Assembly (NCBI GenBank): GCA_043802345.1
Contig: JAZDLC010000435.1
Coordinates: forward strand, 1-7,820
Reading direction: 5' to 3'
DNA: 7,820 nucleotides
From: JAZDLC01 sp043802345
GTDB taxonomy: Bacteria > Planctomycetota > B15-G4 > JADJEK01
A model generated the notes under the pieces. It did not search any database and was not told the DNA's origin. It was given only the letters and a program-made list of their open reading frames with translations. The first letter of the stretch is position 1; each line of letters begins with the position of its first letter. Made by a program: the position numbers and the translations under genes. Below, piece by piece: positions 1 to 5,843 of this stretch.

Positions 1-1
1 C

Positions 2-658
2 CTGCTGATCGCCTGCCTGTCCATTGCCGCCACCGGGTGCAACGCCCCTGGCGCCCGCACTGGCGACACCGAGAAGCTCAACTACTTCGCCGCCCGGGGT
101 CTCGATCTCATGGACGTCGTCGAGATCAACGTGGGCGCCGGCACCGGACTGCTCGTCTCGGCAGCCATCGAGCCGATCAAGGTCGGGTACGGTTTCTACG
201 ACTCTTCCAAGGCCGGCATGATGGGACGGTCCTGCGGCACATGGGATGAGTGCCGCAGAGAGATGTTCATCGGGCTGCACCATCTCAACCGCTGGCACAA
301 GCGCCCCTGCTTTGGGAACGGGTACCTGTTCACCAGGGATGTGGTCCACCGCGAGAATCGGCTCCGCGATCCGAATGATCGTTCCAGGCTCCGGTTCTAC
401 GAGGAGTGGAACTGGGTGACCCGCTTCGAGGATCATGAGAAGCACTGGCTGGATCTGGGGATCGAGGCGCACCTGCTGTTCCTCGGCGTGGACGCCACCC
501 TCTCGCCGCAGGAAGCGTTTGACTTCGTATTGGGTCTCTTCACCGTCGATGCCATCAGTCACGATGACTACGAGGCGAAGGTCGACGAGGTGATGGAAGA
601 GGACTTCCGGTCGAATCCGAGGTACGACCTCCCGCCGCACGAACTCCCGCCGGAATGA
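2..658 (+). CDS. Putative outer-membrane lipoprotein of unknown function (5' end cut by window)
   Basis: I do not recognise this family. The frame is open from base 2 to a TGA at 656-658, giving 218 visible residues; the start lies before the window. The first visible residues are hydrophobic (LLIACLSIAATGC) and end in a lipobox-like A-T-G-C with the Cys at bases 38-40, so this is probably the tail of a type II signal peptide. Asn follows the Cys, which is not the inner-membrane retention Asp, so sorting to the outer membrane is plausible. The mature part starts with a segment containing RGLDLMDVVEINVGAGTG, then a Cys-containing middle (GRSCGTWDECRREM) and many aromatic and charged residues; the C-terminus is acidic and proline-rich. 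An internal ATG at 110 would give a 182-residue protein, but it would lose the signal sequence, so I prefer the longer frame. The lipoprotein call is an inference from the signal; no function is assigned. Confidence 0.75.
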   Translation: MLIACLSIAATGCNAPGARTGDTEKLNYFAARGLDLMDVVEINVGAGTGLLVSAAIEPIKVGYGFYDSSKAGMMGRSCGTWDECRREMFIGLHHLNRWHKRPCFGNGYLFTRDVVHRENRLRDPNDRSRLRFYEEWNWVTRFEDHEKHWLDLGIEAHLLFLGVDATLSPQEAFDFVLGLFTVDAISHDDYEAKVDEVMEEDFRSNPRYDLPPHELPPE

Positions 659-664
659 AAACGA

Positions 665-690
665 CTCCGCGCGAAGGCGGAGGCCCTTTC
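665..690 (+). terminator. Weak hairpin downstream of the lipoprotein gene, possible terminator
   Basis: CTCCGC (665-670) can pair with GCGGAG (677-682) around a 6-base loop, starting 6 bases after the stop codon. It is followed by GCCCTTTC, a very short T-run. The position fits a terminator, but the stem is short and the T-tract poor. The rest of the 108-base gap up to 766 shows no convincing promoter or other element. Confidence 0.3.
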
Positions 691-766
691 TCCTCAGGGT
701 TGCGCTCGCTGGCCCGGCCGCGTACAACGCGTCCCCGCACTTCAACTGGGACGCACAAGTAACGCC

Positions 767-1372
767 ATGGCCATCCGACCTACCGGCTCCTTTCGTCGCT
801 ATCTACTGGCCGGCTTCCGGCCGTCCGCGAAGGACGAGTCACTCTACGAGCGAATGCAGGACCATCGCTTCCGCTCCATTGACGATCAACCCGTGGCCGC
901 TCCATCGGTCGGGTGGGTGAGGAGCGGCAGCTTCTCCTCCACCGATTTCCGGCCGGAGACGGTCAGCTTCGGCAAGACGCTGCTGCTCCGCATGCGCGTG
1001 GACAGGAAGCGCCTGCCGGCCAACGCGGTCAGGGTGCGCCTCCAGCAGGCCCTCTCGGACCTGGGCGGCAAGGCGGCGAAATCGGCCCGCGATGCCCTGA
1101 GGGGCGAGATCGAAAAGGAGTTGCTCGCGCGCACCGTTCCCACGACCACGGTGTTCGAGGTCTACTGGCGCCCGGAAGAGGAGAGTCTGCTCTTCTCCTC
1201 GACGGCCGCGGCGGCTCACGACCAGTTCACGACTCTCTTCCGGGAGACATTCAACGTGACTCCGCTCGCCGCCACTCCCACACCTCTCGGGGAGCACGCC
1301 GCGGCGCCAACCGTCAACCGGGAGCGGCTGATGCGCCTTCAGGAGCTGGATATCGCGGGAGGTGCGCTGTGA
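767..1372 (+). CDS. RdgC-like recombination-associated protein, N-terminal-type half
   Basis: This 201-residue protein resembles the N-terminal portion of RdgC, a DNA-binding protein that forms a ring around duplex DNA and modulates RecA-dependent recombination in Proteobacteria. Family-like features are the opening hydrophobic strand (RRYLLAGF, 10-17), the GWV motif at 49-51 after a low-similarity stretch, a basic segment leading to LPANAVRVRLQQAL (83-96), the K/R/E-rich helix ending EIEKELLARTVP (114-125), and a hydrophobic block with VYWRPEEESLLFSST (132-146) followed by a phenylalanine-rich helix (FTTLFRETF, 154-162). E. coli RdgC is about 303 residues, so this protein is shorter than the canonical form. 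No strong Shine-Dalgarno sequence precedes the ATG at 767. Its stop overlaps the start of the next gene by 4 bases, which suggests translational coupling. I am fairly sure of the family likeness from motif memory, not from an alignment. Confidence 0.65.
   Translation: MAIRPTGSFRRYLLAGFRPSAKDESLYERMQDHRFRSIDDQPVAAPSVGWVRSGSFSSTDFRPETVSFGKTLLLRMRVDRKRLPANAVRVRLQQALSDLGGKAAKSARDALRGEIEKELLARTVPTTTVFEVYWRPEEESLLFSSTAAAAHDQFTTLFRETFNVTPLAATPTPLGEHAAAPTVNRERLMRLQELDIAGGAL
1357..1364 (+). promoter_or_regulatory. Ribosome binding site that decides the GTG start at 1369
   Basis: GGGAGGTG ends 4 bases before GTG 1369 and lies inside the last codons of the upstream RdgC-like gene. Together with the GTGA start/stop overlap it supports starting the second gene at 1369 rather than at any codon further upstream in the same open frame, and it suggests coupled translation of the pair. 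Confidence 0.65.
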
Positions 1373-1947
1373 GTCCCGTTCTGGAGAAGGGCCAGGTGGA
1401 CGAGCATGCTTTCCTCGGCAGGGAGTTCCTGACCTGGCTCTGGTGGCAGGCCGAGGCGAAGGGCGGCGTCTACGCGGTGACGGACACCGAGCGGATCGGC
1501 ATTACCCTCGACCGGGTCCTCGAGTTCCTGGACGAAGCGACCGGCGTCCGGGTGGTGGTCAGGGGAGACGCGCCCACGCGCGCCCCGGAAGCCCGGGAAG
1601 CCCTCTCCCGGGGGATGCACCTGAAGCGGGCCGGCCTGATCCTCGCCGTGGGTGGGGAGAACATCTCCTTGGTGCTGGACGGCGAGACCTTCGACCTGCG
1701 CTCCGTGAAAGGGGAGCGGCCCGAGGGAGAGTCCCGGGAGGAGCGGGACGCCAGCGCCCTGGCCTCGCTCTTCGGACTGGTGGACGCTCTCGACCGCGTC
1801 TACGCCACCTTCCTGAAGGACCGGATCAGCCCTCGCTTCAGAGCGGAAACCGGACCGTCCCTCCTGGACTGGGCCCGCTCGGCGAGCCAGGGCAGGCAAA
1901 GACATGGCCGGCGGGGCGACGAACCGCTGGAAAGCGCCGCTGTCTGA
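1369..1947 (+). CDS. RdgC-associated protein, possible C-terminal half of a split RdgC-like system
   Basis: This 192-residue protein starts at GTG 1369, which overlaps the preceding stop as GTGA, with a good ribosome site GGGAGGTG at 1357-1364. The same frame is open much further upstream, but that part is antagonistic to the real upstream gene and has the arginine/glycine/proline-rich look of a shadow. The N-terminus carries FLGREFLTWLWW (15-26), a motif I associate with RdgC-like proteins outside the gammaproteobacteria. Then come alternating strands (GITLDRVLEFL 44-54, VRVVVRG 60-66), a helix EAREALSRGMHLKRAGL (74-90), two strands (LILAVGG, ISLVLDGETFDL) and a helical segment LASLFGLVDALDRVYATFLKDRI (131-153). 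The tail is low-complexity and basic. It likely works with the upstream protein; the assignment as a C-terminal-type partner is an inference. Confidence 0.6.
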   Translation: MSPVLEKGQVDEHAFLGREFLTWLWWQAEAKGGVYAVTDTERIGITLDRVLEFLDEATGVRVVVRGDAPTRAPEAREALSRGMHLKRAGLILAVGGENISLVLDGETFDLRSVKGERPEGESREERDASALASLFGLVDALDRVYATFLKDRISPRFRAETGPSLLDWARSASQGRQRHGRRGDEPLESAAV

Positions 1948-1991
1948 CCATTCGTTCCGAATCCGAACGGCACCTTTCATCCCGGGATGAA

Positions 1992-1997
1992 TAGAAT
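1992..1997 (+). promoter_or_regulatory. Possible -10 element for the NfeD/FloA cluster
   Basis: The 85-base gap 1948-2032 before the long nfeD gene contains TAGAAT at 1992-1997, one base off the sigma-70 TATAAT consensus. No matching -35 box is visible at the right spacing. The gap is where a promoter for the four downstream genes would be expected, but this hexamer alone is weak evidence. Confidence 0.2.
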
Positions 1998-2032
1998 GGC
2001 GGACGTTTCGTAGGCTGCCTGTTGAGGAACTC

Positions 2033-3562
2033 ATGAAACCCCTGCTCCGCATCCTGATCACGCTGCTGCTCCCTGGCCTGGCCCTTCAGACCGTGGCGCT
2101 CGCGCAGCAGGAGGAGACGGTGGTTGTCACCAGGATCGAGGGGCCGCTGGCCGAGGCGATGATGGCCACCCTCGGACGAGCAATCGAGCGGGCCGAGAGC
2201 GAACAGGCCTCCGCCCTGATCATCGAGATCGATACGCCGGGGGGCGAGGTCACCCTCATGGATCGGATCGCCCGGAAGATCGAGCTGTGCAAGGTCCAGC
2301 CGGTCGCCTATGTGCTGAACGAGGCGGTCTCCGCGGGCGCCTTCATCGCCATGGCATGCGATCGGATCTACACCTACGAGAGGGCCCAGATCGGCTCCTC
2401 CATGCCGATCAGTATCACCCCCTTCGGCATCGTGTCGCCCGAGACCGACCAACAAAACGACATTGCCGAGAAGCAAACGTCGTATTTGCGCTCGAAGTTC
2501 CGCGATCGGGCCCAGGCCCACGACCGGCCCGGGCTCGACGCCCTGGCCGAGGCGATGGTCGACCGGCAGGTGGAGGTATTGCTGATCCGGCACGGCCGGG
2601 ACGAGCGGCCGATGACCCGCATCGAGTATGAGGATCTGCTCCAGCGAGAGGGCCAGCAGGCGGCCAGCATCGTGCGCACGATCTGCGAACGGGGCACGCT
2701 GCTGAACCTCACCGCCCAGGAGGCGTTCGATCTGGGCTTCTCCGACGGCGTGGTCGTCTCGAGGACCGAGGTGCTGGAAGCGCTCGGGCTCAAGGGAGCC
2801 CGCGTGATCGAGATCCGGCCCTCCTGGTCGGAGAAGCTGGTCGGCCTGCTGGAACATGTTCAGTGGCTGCTGCTCGTCGCCGGCCTGGTGCTGATCTACA
2901 TCGAGATCAAGGCTCCCGGCTTCGGTCTCCCAGGGGCGCTCGGGATCCTCTGCCTGTCGCTGCTGCTGTTCAAGAACTACCTGGTCGGCCTGGCGGAGAT
3001 CCCGGAGATCCTGCTGGTGTTCCTGGGCCTGGTGCTGATCGGCCTCGAGATCTTCGTCATTCCCGGCTTCGGCGTCGCCGGGATCGCGGGGATCACCTGC
3101 GTCGCGCTCGGCGCGCTCTTCTCCTTCCTGCCGTTCCTGGTGCCCGAAGGGCCGCTGGAGACCGATCTTCTCGCGACGACGATGAGGAGTTTCGTCATCT
3201 CCCTCTTCGCCACGCTGATCGGTTCATATGTCCTCTCCAGATACGTATTGCCGAAGACGCCGATCCTGCGCCGCATGATTCTCGACACCGGCGTGGCTCC
3301 CGCTACCCTGGAGGGGAGCGCGTCTGCCTTGCCGGCGGCGGGAGGCGCCGCCGGCCGGCAAGTGAAGGCCGGCGATCTCGGTTCCGCGATTTCGTACCTG
3401 AGGCCTGCCGGCAAGGTTGAGCTGGGAGACGAACACCTGGACGCCGTGAGCGAAGGCGATTACATCGAGCGGGGCGAGCGGATCGTGGTGTTGAGGATCG
3501 AGAGCAACCATGTGGTCGTCCGCAGGGCGGCAGCCGGGCCCGCGCCCGGAAAAGAGGCGTGA
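2033..3562 (+). CDS. Long-form NfeD: membrane-bound ClpP-class serine protease with OB-fold
   Basis: This 509-residue protein has the full long-NfeD architecture. Residues 1-24 are a signal peptide with likely cleavage after ALA (VALA/QQEE). Residues about 30-245 form a ClpP/SppA-type protease domain facing the outside: the IEIDTPGG motif at 64-71 and AVSAGAFIAMACDRIY at 98-113, whose Ser100 aligns with the catalytic serine of Pyrococcus 1510-N. The partner lysine is less certain: Lys147 and Lys155 lie in the right region, but the 1510-N position seems to hold Arg. Residues about 272-403 contain roughly five hydrophobic membrane segments with repeated PGFGLPG/PGFGVAG turns (295, 344). An Ala/Gly linker (about 430-442) leads to a C-terminal NfeD OB-fold domain (about 446-498, with LRPAGKVELG and DYIERGERIVVLRIE). 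GAGGA at 2024-2028 is a good ribosome site. It heads the cluster with the short NfeD and FloA. Confidence 0.93.
   Translation: MKPLLRILITLLLPGLALQTVALAQQEETVVVTRIEGPLAEAMMATLGRAIERAESEQASALIIEIDTPGGEVTLMDRIARKIELCKVQPVAYVLNEAVSAGAFIAMACDRIYTYERAQIGSSMPISITPFGIVSPETDQQNDIAEKQTSYLRSKFRDRAQAHDRPGLDALAEAMVDRQVEVLLIRHGRDERPMTRIEYEDLLQREGQQAASIVRTICERGTLLNLTAQEAFDLGFSDGVVVSRTEVLEALGLKGARVIEIRPSWSEKLVGLLEHVQWLLLVAGLVLIYIEIKAPGFGLPGALGILCLSLLLFKNYLVGLAEIPEILLVFLGLVLIGLEIFVIPGFGVAGIAGITCVALGALFSFLPFLVPEGPLETDLLATTMRSFVISLFATLIGSYVLSRYVLPKTPILRRMILDTGVAPATLEGSASALPAAGGAAGRQVKAGDLGSAISYLRPAGKVELGDEHLDAVSEGDYIERGERIVVLRIESNHVVVRRAAAGPAPGKEA
3331..3355 (+). other. Perfect 10-bp GC-only stem-loop inside the nfeD linker
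   Basis: GCCGGCGGCG (3331-3340) and CGCCGCCGGC (3346-3355) are exact reverse complements separated by the loop GGAGG. With a 4-base bulge the stem extends to CTT (3328-3330) and AAG (3360-3362). It lies in the codons of the Ala/Gly linker between the membrane segments and the OB-fold. It may only reflect GCC/GGC-rich codons for alanine and glycine. Confidence 0.45.
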
Positions 3563-3565
3563 GCG

Positions 3566-4048
3566 ATGGAGTTCTGGGCATTCATCCTGCTGGGCGTGGG
3601 TCTCGTGTTCATCGTGCTGGAGGTCTTCTTTCCTTCCTTCGGCCTGCTGGGAACCATCGCGGCAGCCGCCATCATCGTCGGCGGCGTGATCGCCTTCCGG
3701 GCCGAGGGGATATTCACCACCTATCTGGTGCTGGTGTTCGTGCTGGGACCGGCGGCGGCGATCATCGGGCTGAAGATCTTTCCGAAGACGCCGTTCGGCA
3801 AGGCGCTCATGCTCTCGGGCACCACCTTCGATCCGAAGGAGGCGACCGCCGGACAGGGCGCTGGGTTTGAAGAGCTGATGGGCCACGTCGGAGTCGCCTC
3901 GACGCCGCTCAGGCCGTCAGGCAAGGTGCAGCTCGAGGGTCGCAAGATCGACGTGACCACGAGGGGCGAGTTGATCGCCGCCGGCCAGCGGGTGCGAGTC
4001 ATCCGGGTGGAAGGAAACAGAATTTTCGTGACGGAAGACAAGGGTTGA
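3566..4048 (+). CDS. Short-form NfeD membrane protein with C-terminal OB-fold
   Basis: This 160-residue protein lacks the protease domain of its neighbour. It begins almost directly with hydrophobic segments: about 4-22 (FWAFILLGVGLVFIVLEVF), 27-45 and 51-71, the first ending in the NfeD-like PSFGLLG turn (23-29). A cytoplasmic or peripheral C-terminal domain (about 98-157) has the NfeD OB-fold pattern: LMGHVGVASTPLRPSGKVQLEGRKIDV, then ELIAAGQRVRVIRVEGNRIFV. The equivalent region of the long NfeD has the same order (LRPAGKVELG...ERGERIVVLRIE), so the two are likely paralogous in this domain. The ATG at 3566 is 3 bases after the long nfeD stop, with an AAGAGG ribosome site at 3552-3557. NfeD proteins are known partners of flotillins and stomatins, and the next gene is a flotillin-like one. 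Confidence 0.9.
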   Translation: MEFWAFILLGVGLVFIVLEVFFPSFGLLGTIAAAAIIVGGVIAFRAEGIFTTYLVLVFVLGPAAAIIGLKIFPKTPFGKALMLSGTTFDPKEATAGQGAGFEELMGHVGVASTPLRPSGKVQLEGRKIDVTTRGELIAAGQRVRVIRVEGNRIFVTEDKG

Positions 4049-4055
4049 ATAGACG

Positions 4056-4073
4056 TCCGGCGGATGAGCCGGA
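4056..4073 (+). other. Hairpin just before the floA ribosome site
   Basis: TCCGGC (4056-4061) pairs with GCCGGA (4068-4073) around the loop GGATGA, in the 40-base gap between the short nfeD and floA. The floA ribosome site GGAGGG follows at 4077-4082. The stem could tune translation or mRNA processing between the two genes; there is no T-run, so it is not a terminator. This is weak evidence from a 6-bp stem. Confidence 0.3.
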
Positions 4074-4088
4074 GACGGAGGGTAATCG

Positions 4089-5123
4089 GTGTTGAATTCC
4101 ATCATTCTGGTGGCAGGTCCCGTCTCGGTCGCGGTGTTCGTGGTCCTCGGCCTGCTGGCGCTGCTGTTTCTGATCATCCTGTTCAAGTACATCGGTCTGT
4201 ACGTCCAGGCTCTCCTGGCCAAGGCGGAAGTCGGCATCCTGGAAATGGTGGCGATGTCGCTGCGGAAGGTCCCGCCCGCGCTGGTGGTGCGGGCCAAGAT
4301 CACCGCGGTGCAGGCCGGAATCCCGCTGAACACGAAGGATGTGGAGGCGCACATCCTGGCGGGCGGGAACATCCTGAATGTAGTGCGGTCCCTGATCGCG
4401 GCCCACCGGGCTGGCCTGAAACTCGACTTCAAGATGGCGACCGGCATCGACCTGGCCGGCCGCAACGTGCTGGAAGCCATCCAGACTTCGGTGAATCCGA
4501 AGGTGATCGACTGTCCCGACGAACGCAAGGGGCGCGAGACCACGATCGCGGCGGTGGCCAAGGACGGCATTCAGCTCCTGGCGAGGGCCCGCGTGACGGT
4601 GCGGACCAACCTGACCCAGCTGGTTGGCGGCGCCACCGAGGAGACCGTGGTCGCCCGCGTGGGCGAGGGGATCGTGGCGGCTATCGGCAGCGCCCAGACT
4701 TACAAAGACGTGCTGGAGGCACCCGACCGGATCTCCAAGGCGGTGCTGTCCCGCGGGCTCGACTCCGGCACGGCGTTCGAGATCCTGTCGATCGACATCG
4801 CAGACATCAACGTCGGCGAGAACGTCGGCGCCAAGCTCCAGGCGGACCAGGCCGAGGCGAACAAGCGCATGGCCCAGGCCCAGGCGGAGGTCCGGCGCGC
4901 GATGGCGGTGGCCCAGGAGCAGGAAATGCAGGCACGGGTGATGGAGAACCGGGCCAAGGTGGTGGACAACGAGGCCCAGGTGCCGCTGGCCATGGCGGAG
5001 GCTTTCCGCAGCGGGCGGCTCGGCATCATGGACTACTACCGGTTCAAGAACATCGAGGCCGACACCGACATGCGCAACTCCATCGCGTCCGAAGACCAGA
5101 ATCCGGGCGGCGGGCCTGGTTGA
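4089..5123 (+). CDS. floA: Flotillin-like protein FloA
   Basis: This 344-residue protein matches the FloA (YqfA, formerly UPF0365) family, whose Bacillus subtilis member is about 331 residues and organises functional membrane microdomains. A hydrophobic hairpin spans about 5-45 (VSVAVFVVLGLLALLFLIILFKYIGLYVQ) with family-typical text after it: AEVGILEMVAMSLRKVP (46-62) and ITAVQAGIPLNTKDVEAHILAGGN (71-94). The SPFH-like core includes GIQLLARARVTVRTNL (160-175) and ARVGEGIVAAIGSA (189-202). The C-terminal part (about 248-310) is an Ala/Glu/Gln-rich coiled coil (LQADQAEANKRMAQAQAEV) followed by GIMDYYRFKNIEADTDMRNSI (312-332). The start is GTG 4089 with GGAGGG at 4077-4082; an ATG in another frame at 4064 belongs to a shadow. 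The neighbouring NfeD genes match the known NfeD-flotillin linkage, as in the B. subtilis yqeZ-yqfA cluster. Confidence 0.95.
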   Translation: MLNSIILVAGPVSVAVFVVLGLLALLFLIILFKYIGLYVQALLAKAEVGILEMVAMSLRKVPPALVVRAKITAVQAGIPLNTKDVEAHILAGGNILNVVRSLIAAHRAGLKLDFKMATGIDLAGRNVLEAIQTSVNPKVIDCPDERKGRETTIAAVAKDGIQLLARARVTVRTNLTQLVGGATEETVVARVGEGIVAAIGSAQTYKDVLEAPDRISKAVLSRGLDSGTAFEILSIDIADINVGENVGAKLQADQAEANKRMAQAQAEVRRAMAVAQEQEMQARVMENRAKVVDNEAQVPLAMAEAFRSGRLGIMDYYRFKNIEADTDMRNSIASEDQNPGGGPG

Positions 5124-5132
5124 TCGCGCCCC

Positions 5133-5723
5133 ATGTTGATTCCGTACCTTCTCCAGCAGGGCCCGCTCGATGAGCTGTTGAGCAATCTGGGCAAGCTCCT
5201 GCCCCTGGTCATCTTCATCGGTGCAGCCATGCTGCCTGCGCTGAAGCACGCCCGGGACAAGAAGCGCAAGCAGGAGGCGGCGGAGCGCAGTGCTCTCGGC
5301 GGGCCGCCGGACGAGGACAAGAAAGAGGCCAAGACATCTCCTTCTCAGCTGGAGGAGCGGGTCCGCCGTTTCTTTCATGACGTGTCGGCGGAGCAGCAGC
5401 CCAAGGCAGCGCCACCGCCTCCTCTTCCGCCGTTGCGGGCCAGTCCGCCCAAGAAGGTGTCGCGCCTGGTCGAGATAGACCATCTGGACGTGAACCTGAA
5501 GAGCCTCGATGTGCACCTGCAGGGTCTGCCACGCTCGAAGCGCGAGGTCTTGCCCAGCCGGATGAAGGGACGGCGGGCGCACGGACACGGCAAGGAGCGA
5601 AGGACCGCGCTGCGGACATCCGCCGGTCCCTCGCTCCGCTCCCTTCTTCGCCTGCGCCGTTCACAGCGTCAGGCCATCGTGCTCAGGGAGATCCTCGGTC
5701 CGCCGAAAGGCCTGGAGGACTAG
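5133..5723 (+). CDS. Hypothetical single-pass membrane protein at the end of the NfeD/FloA cluster
   Basis: I cannot assign a function. The 196-residue protein begins 9 bases after floA and has no clear ribosome site, so its start is somewhat uncertain. One hydrophobic segment (about 17-36, LSNLGKLLPLVIFIGAAMLP) is followed by a strongly basic stretch (HARDKKRKQEAAER), which suggests an N-out, C-in topology. The cytoplasmic part has a helical motif QLEERVRRFFHDV (72-84), a proline-rich hinge (APPPPLPP, 93-100), a short hydrophobic region VEIDHLDVNLKSLDVHLQGL (113-132), a very basic segment, and a conserved-looking end RSQRQAIVLREILGPPKGLE (176-195). I recall LEERVRR and AIVL.EILGPP style motifs in hypothetical proteins of planctomycetes and similar bacteria, but from memory only. 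The position suggests a FloA/NfeD accessory, comparable in place (not shown in sequence) to yqfB of B. subtilis. Confidence 0.8.
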   Translation: MLIPYLLQQGPLDELLSNLGKLLPLVIFIGAAMLPALKHARDKKRKQEAAERSALGGPPDEDKKEAKTSPSQLEERVRRFFHDVSAEQQPKAAPPPPLPPLRASPPKKVSRLVEIDHLDVNLKSLDVHLQGLPRSKREVLPSRMKGRRAHGHGKERRTALRTSAGPSLRSLLRLRRSQRQAIVLREILGPPKGLED

Positions 5724-5743
5724 CAGACCACGTTCCCACTCTC

Positions 5744-5804
5744 GCTGAGGAAGCCAGGAACCCGGAGGTTCCAACGGATCATCTTCCTTCCTGCCTTCCT
5801 CAGC
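5744..5804. repeat. Imperfect 17-bp inverted repeat in the convergent gap
   Basis: The 120-base gap 5724-5843 between the convergent FloA cluster and lolD contains GCTGAGGAAGCCAGGAA (5744-5760) and TTCCTGCCTTCCTCAGC (5788-5804). These pair at 16 of 17 positions, with a single C-C mismatch (5754 against 5794) and a 27-base loop. A second, mutually exclusive stem, GGAACC (5757-5762) with GGTTCC (5767-5772) around CGGA, overlaps the left arm. A bidirectional terminator is the natural role for this position, but neither strand has a good T-run after the stem, so the role is an inference. Confidence 0.6.
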
Positions 5805-5843
5805 AGTATCCCCAAAGACCCGTCCCCGTTTCCTGACCGAGGA

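Noticed and set aside
913..1368. Upstream extension of the second RdgC-like gene to ATG 913
   Set aside because: The extension overlaps the first RdgC-like gene out of frame and reads as Arg/Gly/Ala-rich shadow; the GTG at 1369 has a strong ribosome site and the usual stop/start overlap.
1838..2857. A 339-residue minus-strand open frame opposite the start of the long nfeD
   Set aside because: It covers the signal peptide and protease domain coding region of nfeD on the other strand and has low-complexity Asp/Gly/Arg/His composition typical of a shadow frame.
4064..5173. A 369-residue plus-strand frame starting at ATG 4064 across floA
   Set aside because: It is Gly/Arg/Pro-rich out-of-frame reading of floA; the floA frame itself has a clear family match and its own ribosome site.
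3999..5588. A 529-residue open frame on the minus strand, opposite floA and its downstream gene
   Set aside because: It is long but antisense to a clearly recognisable FloA and is rich in Arg, His, Leu and Gln with no membrane, signal or family motif. High GC at third codon positions opens such frames.
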